Of a stretch of DNA of 64,000 bases, positions 44,701 through 52,973 are shown piece by piece. The notes beneath the pieces were generated by a model. It had not been told where the DNA came from, did no database searches, and saw nothing but the letters and a program-made list of their open reading frames with translations. The stretch spans positions 2,108,001 to 2,172,000 of the forward strand of contig OW818647.1 of the NCBI GenBank assembly GCA_942492855.1. Reading direction: 5' to 3'. Position numbers and translations under genes: made by a program. The DNA comes from G963677485 sp942492855 (GTDB taxonomy: Bacteria; Armatimonadota; HRBIN16). Numbering within the stretch: position 1 is the stretch's first letter; each line of letters begins with the position of its first letter.

Positions 44701-47411
44701 TTGGCCACTCGTTCAAGCAATGAACTGAAGCTATCATCTTCTTGGACACTGGAGCGTATCGCCAGAGTATTGATGAAGAACCCAATGGTCTTTTCAATCT
44801 CTGATCGCTCCCTATTGGCACAGAATGTGCCCACGCAGATATCCCTCTCGCCGCTAAGCCGATGCAGCATGTAGAAAATGGTCGATAATAACAAAGAGAA
44901 AACAGAGCTGTTGCGTGCGGCAGCCAGTTCGGCAAGGCGGCTATACAGTGTGCTGGGTATCGACATATGCACATTACCGGCCGTCTCGCTACCGATGGCG
45001 GGACGGGCGTAGTCGGTTGGCAGTGGGAGCAGTGCGGGCACGCCGTCAAGCTGACGGTTCCAATATTGCAGTTGCTGTTGCCACACCTTTTGGGCTTCTG
45101 GAAGCTGCTGCCACAGGCTGTAGTCGATATAGCTTCTTGTCGGTTGGGTGGCTTCAGCATTATCGTCGGCATAAAGCTTGTTCAGGTCCTGTATCAGCAG
45201 TCCCATGCTCCATCCGTCGGAGATGATATGGTGCATCACAATCATGAACAGGCATTCATCTGGCTTCACATTGATGACGAATGTGCGCAGGAGATGGGCT
45301 ACACCAAGGTAAAACGGCTCGAGAACGAGTGAGCGGGCGATTTCGTGAGCATGTTCCCAGTTGTCTGCCTGATATTGCTGCATCATCACTTCAGTATCGG
45401 GCACAACTTCTTGCACGATCGAATCATTCTGCATGACGAACTGGGTGCGTAACGAGGGTTGCGCCTTTACCACCGTGTTGACTGCACGATGCATTCGTGC
45501 GGGATCAAACGGACCGGTGATATCCCATGCAAATACAATGTGGAATGCTGGGTTATCTGGGCTCAACTGACAAAGAAACCATTCACGCTGCTGGGAGTTA
45601 CTTAACGGAGCTACCGTCTGGTTCTCAGCCACAGGTATCTCGGGTAGGCCATCATGCATCTGCCCCTCTCGCAAAGCATCTGACAATCCTCGCACCGTGG
45701 GGTGGCTTAGAATCTGCATCAGCTTCACATCAATATCGAGCCTGACTGACAACCTGTGGGCCAAAGTGGCCGCAAGAAGGGAGTTCCCGCCCATCGCAAA
45801 GAAGTTATGGTCGATACCCATCGGCACCCCGCCTAGCAACTCTGTGTAAGTTTCTAGTATGCTGGCTTCCCATGAGTCTCGCGCAGGTGCGATCGTTTGC
45901 TTCACTAGATCGCCCGCTTCAGGAAGAGGCAGTGCGGGGTGATCGACTTTGCCATTTTGGGTCATGGGCATGCGTTCAAGCACCACATAATACAAGGGCT
46001 GCATGACTGGCGGTAACGCTTTGGCACACAAGTTGCGGCACTCTTGCCTTACCAGTTCGGCATCGGCACCTGCGATTAGACATATGTAGGCCGCCAGACG
46101 CTTAAGTCCGCTCACCTCAACGGGCCTCACGACTACTTCGCGTACACATGGCTGTTCGGCAATCACCGATCCAATCTCACCAGATTCCATCCGGACGCCC
46201 ATCAACTTGAACTGCCCGTCAGCACGACCCACAAACTCGTAATTTCCATCTGGCAGTTGTTTAACCAGGTCGCCAGAACGGTATACCTTAGAATCGGGGT
46301 CAGAGCTAAAGGGGTCTTTGATGAACCGTTCTGCCGTGAGCTCAGGGCGCTTGAGATACCCGTGTGACAGGCATATCCCGCCGATCAACAACTCACCAGT
46401 CTCACCCTCACTAACCAGTTCGAGGTCATCATTTACTATATAGTGAGTTGTGTTACGGATGGGCACCCCGATGGGGGCTCGTCGGCCAGGGTAGTCTTCG
46501 CTATCATCCTCGCACACCGTGTACAGAGTGCTGACGACCGTTGTTTCGGCTGGTCCGTAACCGTTGATGATTCGTAAGTGTGGTGAGAGGCTCTCAATCT
46601 CCCGTAAAAATGCCAGCGGTATAGGCTCTACCGCGACGAACAACTGCTTAAGTCTGCACTGCCCGGGATGTGCCCGGCACCACTCCAGCAGATCTCCCAC
46701 CATCATGGGCGGAATGTAACCGGCCGCTATATGGTGGTCGTACATCCATTGCACAAGAGCAGGACCGTCGGCATGAATATCTGCCGGTACGAATTCCAGA
46801 TGACCAGTACATTCAACGGCCTGGTAGATATCGTAGATGCTGACATCCCAACTGAGGTTGCACCAGGACATGCATCGATCGCCATGCTCAAGCGGGGCAC
46901 GGGCCTGGTACTCCTCCAGCATATTGACTACCGCTGGCCAGCGGCAGATGACTCCTTTGGGCTTACCTGTAGAGCCGGATGTATATATGATATAGGTGCT
47001 GTCCTCTGGCACAACCACCGGATCGTCACGGAGTTGCCCCGTCCAGCTATCGGCTTGATCAAACTGCCAAACCGGGCCGCCCGAAAACTCAAGGTGGCAT
47101 GCCACCTTGCTGTGGGTGACCAGTAGGGCCGATTCGCTATCATCCAGCATAAACTGCAGACGGGAATCCTGGTGTTTCGGATCCAGAGGAAGGTAAGTGG
47201 CACCAGCCTGCTTGACAGCGAGCATGGTGATGACAGCCTCTGCTGACCTTTCAATACAGATCGCCACGCACACACCGGGCCGCACGCCAGCGCGACGCAT
47301 CGCTTCACTTAATGTTGAGACTAATGCCGCTGTTTCATGTGCTTCGTAACTCTTGCCTTCTTGCGCTAAAACACATTCATAGAGACGTTCTTGCCTTTCA
47401 GTATGCACCAT
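41736..47411 (-). CDS. Two-module nonribosomal peptide synthetase A-T-C-A-T-TE
   Basis: 1891 residues, GGAGG before the ATG. Order: A1 (about 15-500; TSGSTGKPKG at 144, NGYGPAETT), carrier 1 (GGNSLL, Ser544), condensation domain (605-1040; HHIISDG with His728), A2 (1060-1540; TSGSTGTPRG, NTYGPTECT), carrier 2 (GGFSLM, Ser1588), thioesterase (1630-1885). The thioesterase motif is GWCYGG, so Cys1713 replaces the usual Ser; its His is in PGTHET. There is no loading C domain, so module 1 starts the chain and a dipeptide is expected. My manual A2 pocket reading is D-A-E-D-I-G-T-V-V-K, whose acidic positions suit a basic residue such as lysine or ornithine. No epimerase or methylase domain is seen. 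Confidence 0.93.
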   Translation of the reverse strand: MVHTERQERLYECVLAQEGKSYEAHETAALVSTLSEAMRRAGVRPGVCVAICIERSAEAVITMLAVKQAGATYLPLDPKHQDSRLQFMLDDSESALLVTHSKVACHLEFSGGPVWQFDQADSWTGQLRDDPVVVPEDSTYIIYTSGSTGKPKGVICRWPAVVNMLEEYQARAPLEHGDRCMSWCNLSWDVSIYDIYQAVECTGHLEFVPADIHADGPALVQWMYDHHIAAGYIPPMMVGDLLEWCRAHPGQCRLKQLFVAVEPIPLAFLREIESLSPHLRIINGYGPAETTVVSTLYTVCEDDSEDYPGRRAPIGVPIRNTTHYIVNDDLELVSEGETGELLIGGICLSHGYLKRPELTAERFIKDPFSSDPDSKVYRSGDLVKQLPDGNYEFVGRADGQFKLMGVRMESGEIGSVIAEQPCVREVVVRPVEVSGLKRLAAYICLIAGADAELVRQECRNLCAKALPPVMQPLYYVVLERMPMTQNGKVDHPALPLPEAGDLVKQTIAPARDSWEASILETYTELLGGVPMGIDHNFFAMGGNSLLAATLAHRLSVRLDIDVKLMQILSHPTVRGLSDALREGQMHDGLPEIPVAENQTVAPLSNSQQREWFLCQLSPDNPAFHIVFAWDITGPFDPARMHRAVNTVVKAQPSLRTQFVMQNDSIVQEVVPDTEVMMQQYQADNWEHAHEIARSLVLEPFYLGVAHLLRTFVINVKPDECLFMIVMHHIISDGWSMGLLIQDLNKLYADDNAEATQPTRSYIDYSLWQQLPEAQKVWQQQLQYWNRQLDGVPALLPLPTDYARPAIGSETAGNVHMSIPSTLYSRLAELAAARNSSVFSLLLSTIFYMLHRLSGERDICVGTFCANRERSEIEKTIGFFINTLAIRSSVQEDDSFSSLLERVAKTGNEALENGGVPFEHVLNSAKVERSLSYSPIFQVMFVYQNVNQGVLDLPGMRSDWHYVGTERSLFDLTWWVTPKPDGIDLVLDYRKDIFDQATAERWAQMWAHALEQIANLPDELLDTLPCHSNNESATLQEFGRPIDASLQIEQKTVPRLILDKLADKPDNAAVRWWDESAQISRVWSRAELSRYAHKVAASLKGETRPVGVCVNRSPELVGCLLGVMLAGCPVVALDSTYPVERLQHIVTDSGMGCILYNQPTAELSNQLGASLRLLDIDTELVDAEPQPYVIDWESPAVMIYTSGSTGTPRGVELSHRSLSHFVQRAMAGYGITETDVVLQFSSPNFDASMEEIYPCLLAGGVLVLRTPETANDANELQRLLSEWQVTVLDLPTAYFSVAVASPAAPALPESVRMVIIGGEKALSSHVLSFIDRYPNVTLFNTYGPTECTVVCSMAVIDHALLEEHGGEAPIGRPCFGASALVVEPSGQLAPFGAVGELWIGGEGVAIGYRNRPEMTEQRFVTTATGQRCYRTGDLVRWRNDGNLEYVGRADRQVKLHGYRVEPAEIEEACCQVEGVKQAVVIAQGDAANKQLVAYLAADTRVMEKSVRDYLEIKLPKYMVPAVIMLMPELPMTPGGKLDSNALPDVKLTKVHQIVPPTNHLEEVLCEVWKQLFNTEVGIDDDFFELGGFSLMIMDMIVRASHYGVAITPAQVIRSGTIRRLADALSDIHREEILVKLADGKGAPLFIIHSTPGDVMGYAHLASIIGGTHPVYGLESLGLTNPDQAHTTVEQMATAYIAKMRKVQPHGPYYISGWCYGGMVGVEMSIQLQDAGEQVGSLILIETPTLESCGSGINAKLQRILALLKLGPKGIYNWYMGKIRWQQQVKSGDFERGFRLDMDSGVLKNRALVSKLNLEAENRYRQSRHPGNLHLIYGDTLADGAIPDADWGWKSKEFKITNDVIPGTHETILKQPNVKRLAEVMLMYLPTKAESDG

Positions 47412-47527
47412 GGCGAGACCTCCAAGAATCGAAAGCTGTATATAATGTCTATGATACCATCGATAGACACCAATGTCCGTTGTTTAGTGATCTGGCATCT
47501 CCAGTGTCACAGCGGAAGGGAGAGGCA
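47412..47527. promoter_or_regulatory. Divergent promoter region NRPS / membrane protein pair
   Basis: The only AT-rich stretch between the NRPS and the divergent genes. TATAAT is at 47441-47446 on the plus strand without a clear -35, and next to it lies the near-palindrome CTATGATACCATCGATAG (47449-47466), a possible regulator site. Confidence 0.35.
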
Positions 47528-47989
47528 ATGCCTGTCAAGAGCACTTCAAGCCCCAAAACATATGTATTAATCCACATAGCCCTTGGTTTGAGTAATATTT
47601 TTTATTCGGTCCTGGCTTATCTATTGTCGGGCTCGCCGAGGGGGCAGGCAAGCGGTCCACCCCCGTCATGGGGGCCCATGGCGGTCTATGCCAACTGTGC
47701 CGTAGATATCATATATGCGTTGGTCTTTTATAACCGTAATGTGGCAAAGTACCGTCAAGCGTTGTCAGAGGGTGATACAAGCCAAACTCTAAGCTTGCCG
47801 GTCATCGGTCCAAATGCCATGATTGAATCCGCGTCTATCGTGGCGTTAATGTACTTCTTTATGTATGGTGCAACCACACCATTATATATCGTCAGTACAA
47901 TTTGTACCGTGACCTCACTAGGCGTGCTGCTACCTAAAGTCATCGCATTGGCCCGCGAGGCTGAGCTGGGTTCAAGCAGCCAGAATTAG
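47528..47989 (+). CDS. Small four-helix membrane protein, pair member 1
   Basis: 153 residues from ATG 47528, preceded by GGAAGGGAGAGG; a longer frame to the left overlaps the NRPS start and is unlikely. Four hydrophobic segments: about 14-34, 48-64, 98-116 and 120-138. Not recognised. The last two helices (ESASIVALMYFFMYG...PLYIVSTICTVTSLGVLLPKV) align with those of the next gene, so the two are paralogues. The divergent position next to the NRPS suggests export, immunity or sensing, as inference only. Confidence 0.7.
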   Translation: MPVKSTSSPKTYVLIHIALGLSNIFYSVLAYLLSGSPRGQASGPPPSWGPMAVYANCAVDIIYALVFYNRNVAKYRQALSEGDTSQTLSLPVIGPNAMIESASIVALMYFFMYGATTPLYIVSTICTVTSLGVLLPKVIALAREAELGSSSQN

Positions 47990-48017
47990 CACTAATAACG
48001 CTCAGGAGAACTCATAA

Positions 48018-48467
48018 ATGCCTTTAATCAAAGTGAAAAAGAACCTGCTGCTCATTGCGCTGGTGCTGGGTTTCGCTCATGCTATATATCTGGGAGCTGG
48101 GCTGCTCATCGGAAGACCCAACCAGCTTGTGACGCTGATGCCAGGAGTGGCGGACGTTGTTCTCTACATCATGATAGTGCTCTTCGTCCCCATCACCATT
48201 GCTTTTCTGAAAGTCAGATCAGCCTCGGCTTTGGAATATGTTAAAGCGGGCGGGCAAGGTCACGAGCGTATGGCCTCTGCTGTGATCTATTCTGGCGTGA
48301 TAGGGCAGGTTCCCACCTTAGTTTGTCTGATGTATGTGATGGCAGGGAACACACCGGACCCGCTGTACATATCGGTGATCATGGGGTCTGTGGTGACGCT
48401 GTTAGGAATTGTGCCGGAGATCGAGCACTACGTTAAAGATGCAAACGGCTTTTTGCCGCCAGAGTAA
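48018..48467 (+). CDS. Small four-helix membrane protein, pair member 2
   Basis: 149 residues, AGGAG before the ATG. Hydrophobic segments near 10-30, 42-62, 87-107 and 115-133. PTLVCLMYVMAGNTPDPLYISVIMG...VTLLGIVPEI matches the end of the preceding protein. Probably co-transcribed with it (28 bp gap). The 3' end overlaps the convergent ankyrin gene by 40 bp. Function unknown. Confidence 0.7.
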   Translation: MPLIKVKKNLLLIALVLGFAHAIYLGAGLLIGRPNQLVTLMPGVADVVLYIMIVLFVPITIAFLKVRSASALEYVKAGGQGHERMASAVIYSGVIGQVPTLVCLMYVMAGNTPDPLYISVIMGSVVTLLGIVPEIEHYVKDANGFLPPE

Positions 48468-48967
48468 CTTGTCTTCATCATGCGTTTGAGTTCCTCATCC
48501 GCTGCGTGATCAATCACTCGTCTTCCATCGCTGAGAGTATGCATCGGATTGGCTCCACATATGAGCAGCATTTGGACCATGCGGGGTTGGCCTGTCTGCG
48601 CTGCAAAAACCAGTGCGGTGTCACCCTGTTCTGTGGGTAAATCGACAGGGCATCCACTGGCTACCAGAAGCTCCACCGTATTGATGTGTCCCTGCATTAC
48701 GGCCAGATGGATCGGGCATCGGCCCTTGTGAGATAATCTTGTCAGGTTAGCCCCGAACTCGATCATTAGCTTGGCCGTCTCTAGATCGCCGTTGTTAGCT
48801 GCTGCATGCAGAGCGGTCCATCCATTTTCGTCAGTGGAATCAAGCAGCCACCGGTCGGCCTTCAACATGGCCGACAGCATGACGATGTTGCGTTGAGCAA
48901 CAGCCTGTTGAAAATTACCTAGGCGTTTGCGTCGGAATATATTAAACACTATCAAGTCCTTCTTCAC
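48428..48967 (-). CDS. Ankyrin-repeat protein
   Basis: 179 residues. Three to four ankyrin repeats are visible: NGWTALHAAANNGDLETAKLM, KGRCPIHLAVMQGHINTVEL and QGDTALVFAAQTGQPRMVQM, each with the T/P-x-x-H/F-x-A-x-x-G-x pattern and a following LL-x-x-GA-x-x. The N-terminus is basic (MKKDLIVFNIFRRKRL) without a signal peptide. It is a protein-binding scaffold of unknown partner. Confidence 0.85.
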   Translation of the reverse strand: MKKDLIVFNIFRRKRLGNFQQAVAQRNIVMLSAMLKADRWLLDSTDENGWTALHAAANNGDLETAKLMIEFGANLTRLSHKGRCPIHLAVMQGHINTVELLVASGCPVDLPTEQGDTALVFAAQTGQPRMVQMLLICGANPMHTLSDGRRVIDHAADEELKRMMKTSYSGGKKPFASLT

Positions 48968-49210
48968 ACTTGCGATACCCGAGGAATATCATGCATTCCT
49001 TGATATTTGTACCCTCATATGCTTAGACGAGTCAAGATGCGAATGCGCACCCTTTTTTTGGACGGATTTGAGTAAAATGCACTGTGATGCAAATATGGCC
49101 GAAGGATAGGATGATATGATACTAGCGACTGGCGGTGAAGACCGGGCCGAATCTACCACTGTGAAGGGGTTCTGCTCTCGCAATATCATGAAGAGTGAGG
49201 ACCAAGCAGA

Positions 49211-50335
49211 GTGAGTGCAATGCCTCCCCTGAAGATATTGATGCAGTGTCATGCTTTCCTGGCCTGTAACCTGGAGTTGGCTAACCAGCTTAGTGCAAGA
49301 CATTCGGTATTACTGCGGACGATAAAGAATGAGCTCGTTCCGTTCGGCGACGACTGGAAATGGCAGCTTAACGACCGAGTGACTTGCCGCGTTTCGCCAG
49401 ATATCCGGATGCGCAGTGCAGACTATTACCTGCAACGCATGAAACTACTAGGAGAAGCCAAGAGCTGCGATATCATCCACAACCAGTACTCCACTGACCC
49501 AGTGATTAATTTGATGATGATGTGGTGGATGCGGCGCACGGATAGACCCAGCGTGCTGACTGTGCATGACCCAACACCGCACAGCGGTGACGACTTTATC
49601 TTTAAGGGTAAGCCCATCAGACGTGCGATTACGAACAGGTTGATCAGTTGCCATCCAAACATTTTGAGTTATAGCGAATACACGGCAAAACTCATGAAAG
49701 ATACCTACCCCAACGCCGGTCGAGGTTATTCGGCCGCTGTGTGGCATGGGCCGATGGACTATTTGACCCAATACCCCGACCTAAAAACACCAGGTGACGT
49801 ACCGACTGTGCTGTTTGCAGGGCGGTTATCGAAATATAAGGGTGCCGACGTGATGCTTCAGGCCTGGGAGCTTGTTGCTGCGAGCATCCCTCAAGCCAGA
49901 TTAGTCATCGTGGGCACTGGGCCCGAATCCGCCGCCATCCAAAAGAAGCTGGATGCGTTGTCAAACGTGGAATTTGTAAACAGATATGTGAGTAACCGCG
50001 AACTGGCAGATTACTTCGCCCAGTGCCATCTGGTCATCATGCCCTACCTGGAAGCCACGCAGTCGGGGATTCAAGCGACCGCGATGGCCTTCGAAAAGCC
50101 GGTAGTTGCCAGCCGCGTGGGGGCGATCCCTGAGATGCTTGATGAGGGCGAGTCAGGACTGCTGGTCCCCCCGGGTGATGCCGATGCGCTGGCTGAGGCG
50201 ATCTCGACCTGCCTGTCTGACAACGATCTGTTGAATCATCTGCAGCAAGGTGCTGCACGGCTGCATCGCGGCCGGCTGGCCTGGCCTCTGCTCTGCAGCC
50301 AGATTGAGGGGCACTACCGGGCGTTGGTGCGTTAG
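49211..50335 (+). CDS. GT4-family glycosyltransferase
   Basis: 374 residues (GTG start; ATG 49220 is an alternative). GT-B fold: an N-terminal acceptor domain (LANQLSARHSVLL, CDIIHNQYS, VLTVHDPTPHSG) and a C-terminal donor domain (PTVLFAGRLSKYKGADVMLQAW, LVIVGTGPES, YFAQCHLVIMPYLEATQSGIQ, GIPEMLDEGESGLLVPPGD-like). Retaining NDP-sugar transferases of this kind build exopolysaccharide or decorate natural products. It stands alone, so its acceptor is unclear; tailoring of the NRPS product is possible but not shown. Confidence 0.88.
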   Translation: MSAMPPLKILMQCHAFLACNLELANQLSARHSVLLRTIKNELVPFGDDWKWQLNDRVTCRVSPDIRMRSADYYLQRMKLLGEAKSCDIIHNQYSTDPVINLMMMWWMRRTDRPSVLTVHDPTPHSGDDFIFKGKPIRRAITNRLISCHPNILSYSEYTAKLMKDTYPNAGRGYSAAVWHGPMDYLTQYPDLKTPGDVPTVLFAGRLSKYKGADVMLQAWELVAASIPQARLVIVGTGPESAAIQKKLDALSNVEFVNRYVSNRELADYFAQCHLVIMPYLEATQSGIQATAMAFEKPVVASRVGAIPEMLDEGESGLLVPPGDADALAEAISTCLSDNDLLNHLQQGAARLHRGRLAWPLLCSQIEGHYRALVR

Positions 50336-50483
50336 CCACTGTTCCCTGGGAACGCCAATCTCCCGATTGGCATCTCCCTCCCATCCTTGAAATTCGTGGT
50401 TCAGGTCAATGGTCGGCCGTGCCTTGGTGGGTCGTTGAATCACCGGCTGACCGGTTCGTTGCGACTTTTGGTGAAGTGTCAAA

Positions 50484-51449
50484 ATGGCAATGCAGTTCGA
50501 GAAATCACCATATGGATACAGCATACTCATATTGGAGGACGGTAATGCCATATCGGGACCGGTAAATGCTGTAATTCGGATGCAGGACTATATTCACCGA
50601 AGTATCTATGACGAACTAACCATTGATGATATATGCTCCGAATCGGGTTATTCAAATAGGCATGCTTTACGGTTATTCAAAGTGCATTTGAGTAAAACAG
50701 TTTTTGAGTATATACGGGATTTACGGTTAGCAATAGCTGCTGGTAAACTGATTGGTTCCAATAGCCATGAATGCATTTTGGAAATCGCGCTAGATTCAGG
50801 ATTTGAGACACACGAAGGGTTTACCAAAGCATTCAACAGTCATTTTGGTGTATTGCCGCGAAATTACCGTCGGAGGCGTTTACCCAACAATTATACGGCT
50901 CCAACTCCTATGAGTTATTACTACCTGCTACTTCGTTCGAAAGGAATGCAACCAATGAGTGAAACAAGAACTGTGACGGCTACCTCCATCACAAAACCGG
51001 CCTGCAAACTGATTGTCAGGCGTGGCATACTATCGACCGACTACTTTTCCTATTGTGACGAGATCGGGTGTGATATTTGGCAAACTTTGGAGCAAGTGCC
51101 AAACCGGTTGGATAAAGTGTCTTTTGTCATACTACCCGATGCCCTGGTCACACAAGGAACTTCGAAAGCGTGTTGTGCTGTCGAAGTGCCGCTTGGCTAT
51201 TCGCTGCCTGTGCCCGAGGGATGCGACGTCATCGAACTGACCGCGCACACGATGCCGTGGTTTCAAGGTGCGCCATATGAAGATGAGGCTTGGTATGGTG
51301 GTGCTCACTCCGAGATATCCAATGCTATACAACACTACAAGCCGGAGCGGTATGGATACAGGTATGCCTATGACTCGGCGCCGGAGTTCCACTACGGTAC
51401 TTCAGCGAAGGATGGCTGCAAGCAGTTAGTGCCGGTAGTGGCTTTGTGA
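50484..51449 (+). CDS. AraC-type regulator with GyrI-like effector domain
   Basis: 321 residues. Unusual order for AraC proteins but typical of the Rob/SoxS-GyrI class: the two helix-turn-helix motifs come first (MQDYIHRSIYDELTIDDICSESGYS and ILEIALDSGFETHEGFTKAF, residues 33-130), and an effector-binding GyrI-like domain follows (PACKLIVRRGILSTDYF...FHYGTSAKDG). No clear ribosome site lies ahead of ATG 50484. The first 400 bp are more AT-rich than the neighbours, which hints at recent acquisition. Targets unknown. Confidence 0.85.
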   Translation: MAMQFEKSPYGYSILILEDGNAISGPVNAVIRMQDYIHRSIYDELTIDDICSESGYSNRHALRLFKVHLSKTVFEYIRDLRLAIAAGKLIGSNSHECILEIALDSGFETHEGFTKAFNSHFGVLPRNYRRRRLPNNYTAPTPMSYYYLLLRSKGMQPMSETRTVTATSITKPACKLIVRRGILSTDYFSYCDEIGCDIWQTLEQVPNRLDKVSFVILPDALVTQGTSKACCAVEVPLGYSLPVPEGCDVIELTAHTMPWFQGAPYEDEAWYGGAHSEISNAIQHYKPERYGYRYAYDSAPEFHYGTSAKDGCKQLVPVVAL

Positions 51450-52064
51450 TACCTGTGAGCTCGGATGGGACTTAACGCAAAGGCGCAAGGGTGCAATGAC
51501 GCAAAGGGGAACCCATCTTCGTCATCTGTGGTATAGACAACACGGGCTGACCGCCAGACCGGCGCGGTCTGATAGCCATCTGTAGCCGTTATATCTCTGA
51601 AAGACCGCCCCGGTCATAACCACCTGGGAACGCCAATCTCCCGATTGGCATTTCCCTTCCATCCGTGTCATCCGTGGTTCAGCCAATACGGGCTGACCGC
51701 CAGACCGGCGCGGTCTGATAGCTTTCTGTAGCTGTTAGCTCTCTGAAAGACCGCCCCGGTCATAACCACCTGGGAACGCCAATCTCCCGATTGGCATCTC
51801 CCTTCCATCCGTGTCATCTGTTGCTCAGCCAATACGGGCTGACCGCCAGACCGGCGCGGTCTGATAGCCTTCTGTAGCCGTTATATCTCTGAAAGACCGC
51901 CCCGGTCATAGCCACCTGGGAACGCCAATCTCCCGATTGGCCTCTCCCTCCCATCCGTGCCACCTGTGGCTCAGCCAATACGGGCTGACCGCCAGACCGG
52001 CGCGGTCTGATAGCTTTCGGTAGGCGTTATACCTCTGAAAGACCGCCCCGGACATAGCCAATAG
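51450..52064. repeat. Exact 146-bp tandem array between convergent genes
   Basis: Units beginning ACGGGCTGACCGCCAGACCG start at 51542, 51688, 51834 and 51980, spaced exactly 146 bp. Each holds GACCGGCGCGGTCTGATAGC, AAAGACCGCCCCGGTCAT, the small palindrome GCCAATCTCCCGATTGGC and a CCATCCGTGTCATCCGTGG tail; the last unit is cut at about 52061. A CGCAAAGGCGCAAGG fragment lies at 51473-51510. The array separates the AraC gene from the 3' end of the ten-gene operon. No gene. Confidence 0.85.
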
Positions 52065-52973
52065 CTACTCCTCGGGCTTGCCGAGGTCGGCGGGGGCTTT
52101 GGAGCGGCCGGCGAAGCCGGCCAGCACGATGACGGTCAGTATATACGGCATGGCAAGGAACAACTCGCTGGGTATCTCGACGCCTCGGAACAGGCTGCCT
52201 TGAAGCCGCTGCTGCATGGCGTCCAGCAGGCCAAAACCCAGCGATGCGCCCACCACTCCCAGCGGAGTCCAGCGTCCGAATATCACCGCAGCCAGGGCCA
52301 CAAACCCCTTGCCGGCACTCATGTTGTCGGTGTAGACATTCATCTGGCTGATGCTCAGGTAGACTCCCGATAGCCCAGCCAGCGCCCCGCTGAGACCCAC
52401 ACAGATCATGCGGATGCGCCGCACAGGCAGACCGGCCAGTCGGCTGTGCGAAGCGCTCTCGCCGCACGCGCGGATACGCAGTCCCCAGCCGGAGTGGTTC
52501 ATCAAATGGTGCATGGCGATTAACATCAGGATCAGCAGCCACACGAAGGGGCTTTGGTCGTTCAACACCGGCCCGATGATCGGAATACTGGCAAGCCAGG
52601 GGGCACTGAAGCTGCTAAACGGGGTGCAGGATGGCGTATCCGGGAAGAAGCGGTGCATCAGATAGAGCGTGCTGCCGGAGGCAAACAAGTTCACCGCAGC
52701 ACCGCTGACCACCTGGTCGGCGCGGAAACGCTGGGTCAGCAACCCGTGCGTCAAACCTAGTAACGCGCCGGCGGAACATCCGATGACAGCACCAGCCCAC
52801 GCCGACCCGGTGAGCATCGCACCCGCGTATCCTGCGAAGGCACCCATCAGCATCTGACCTTCGAGCCCGATGTTCACCACCCCGCTGCGTTCGGATATGG
52901 TGCCTCCCAGTGCGGCCAGTCCCAGAGGTACGCTCAAGCGCAGCGCGCTGCGAATCAGTTCAGTGTCAAACAT
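52065..52973 (-). CDS. Nucleoside (BMP)-type ABC transporter permease 2
   Basis: 302 residues, about eight membrane segments. NIGLEGQMLMGAFAGY and SGVYLSISQ...GKGFVALAAVIFG are typical of permeases in the BmpA/Nup (RbsC-like) branch. It pairs with the permease encoded just upstream (8-bp overlap) and with the tandem ATPase. Expected substrates are nucleosides or related ribosides. It is the last gene of the ten-gene operon. Confidence 0.88.
   Translation of the reverse strand: MFDTELIRSALRLSVPLGLAALGGTISERSGVVNIGLEGQMLMGAFAGYAGAMLTGSAWAGAVIGCSAGALLGLTHGLLTQRFRADQVVSGAAVNLFASGSTLYLMHRFFPDTPSCTPFSSFSAPWLASIPIIGPVLNDQSPFVWLLILMLIAMHHLMNHSGWGLRIRACGESASHSRLAGLPVRRIRMICVGLSGALAGLSGVYLSISQMNVYTDNMSAGKGFVALAAVIFGRWTPLGVVGASLGFGLLDAMQQRLQGSLFRGVEIPSELFLAMPYILTVIVLAGFAGRSKAPADLGKPEE

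Noticed and set aside
47312..47527. N-terminal extension of the first small membrane protein
   Set aside because: It would overlap the NRPS start divergently; a strong GGAAGGGAGAGG lies ahead of 47528.
49095..49210. Attenuator or riboswitch ahead of the glycosyltransferase
   Set aside because: No stable paired structure or known aptamer pattern could be made out by eye.
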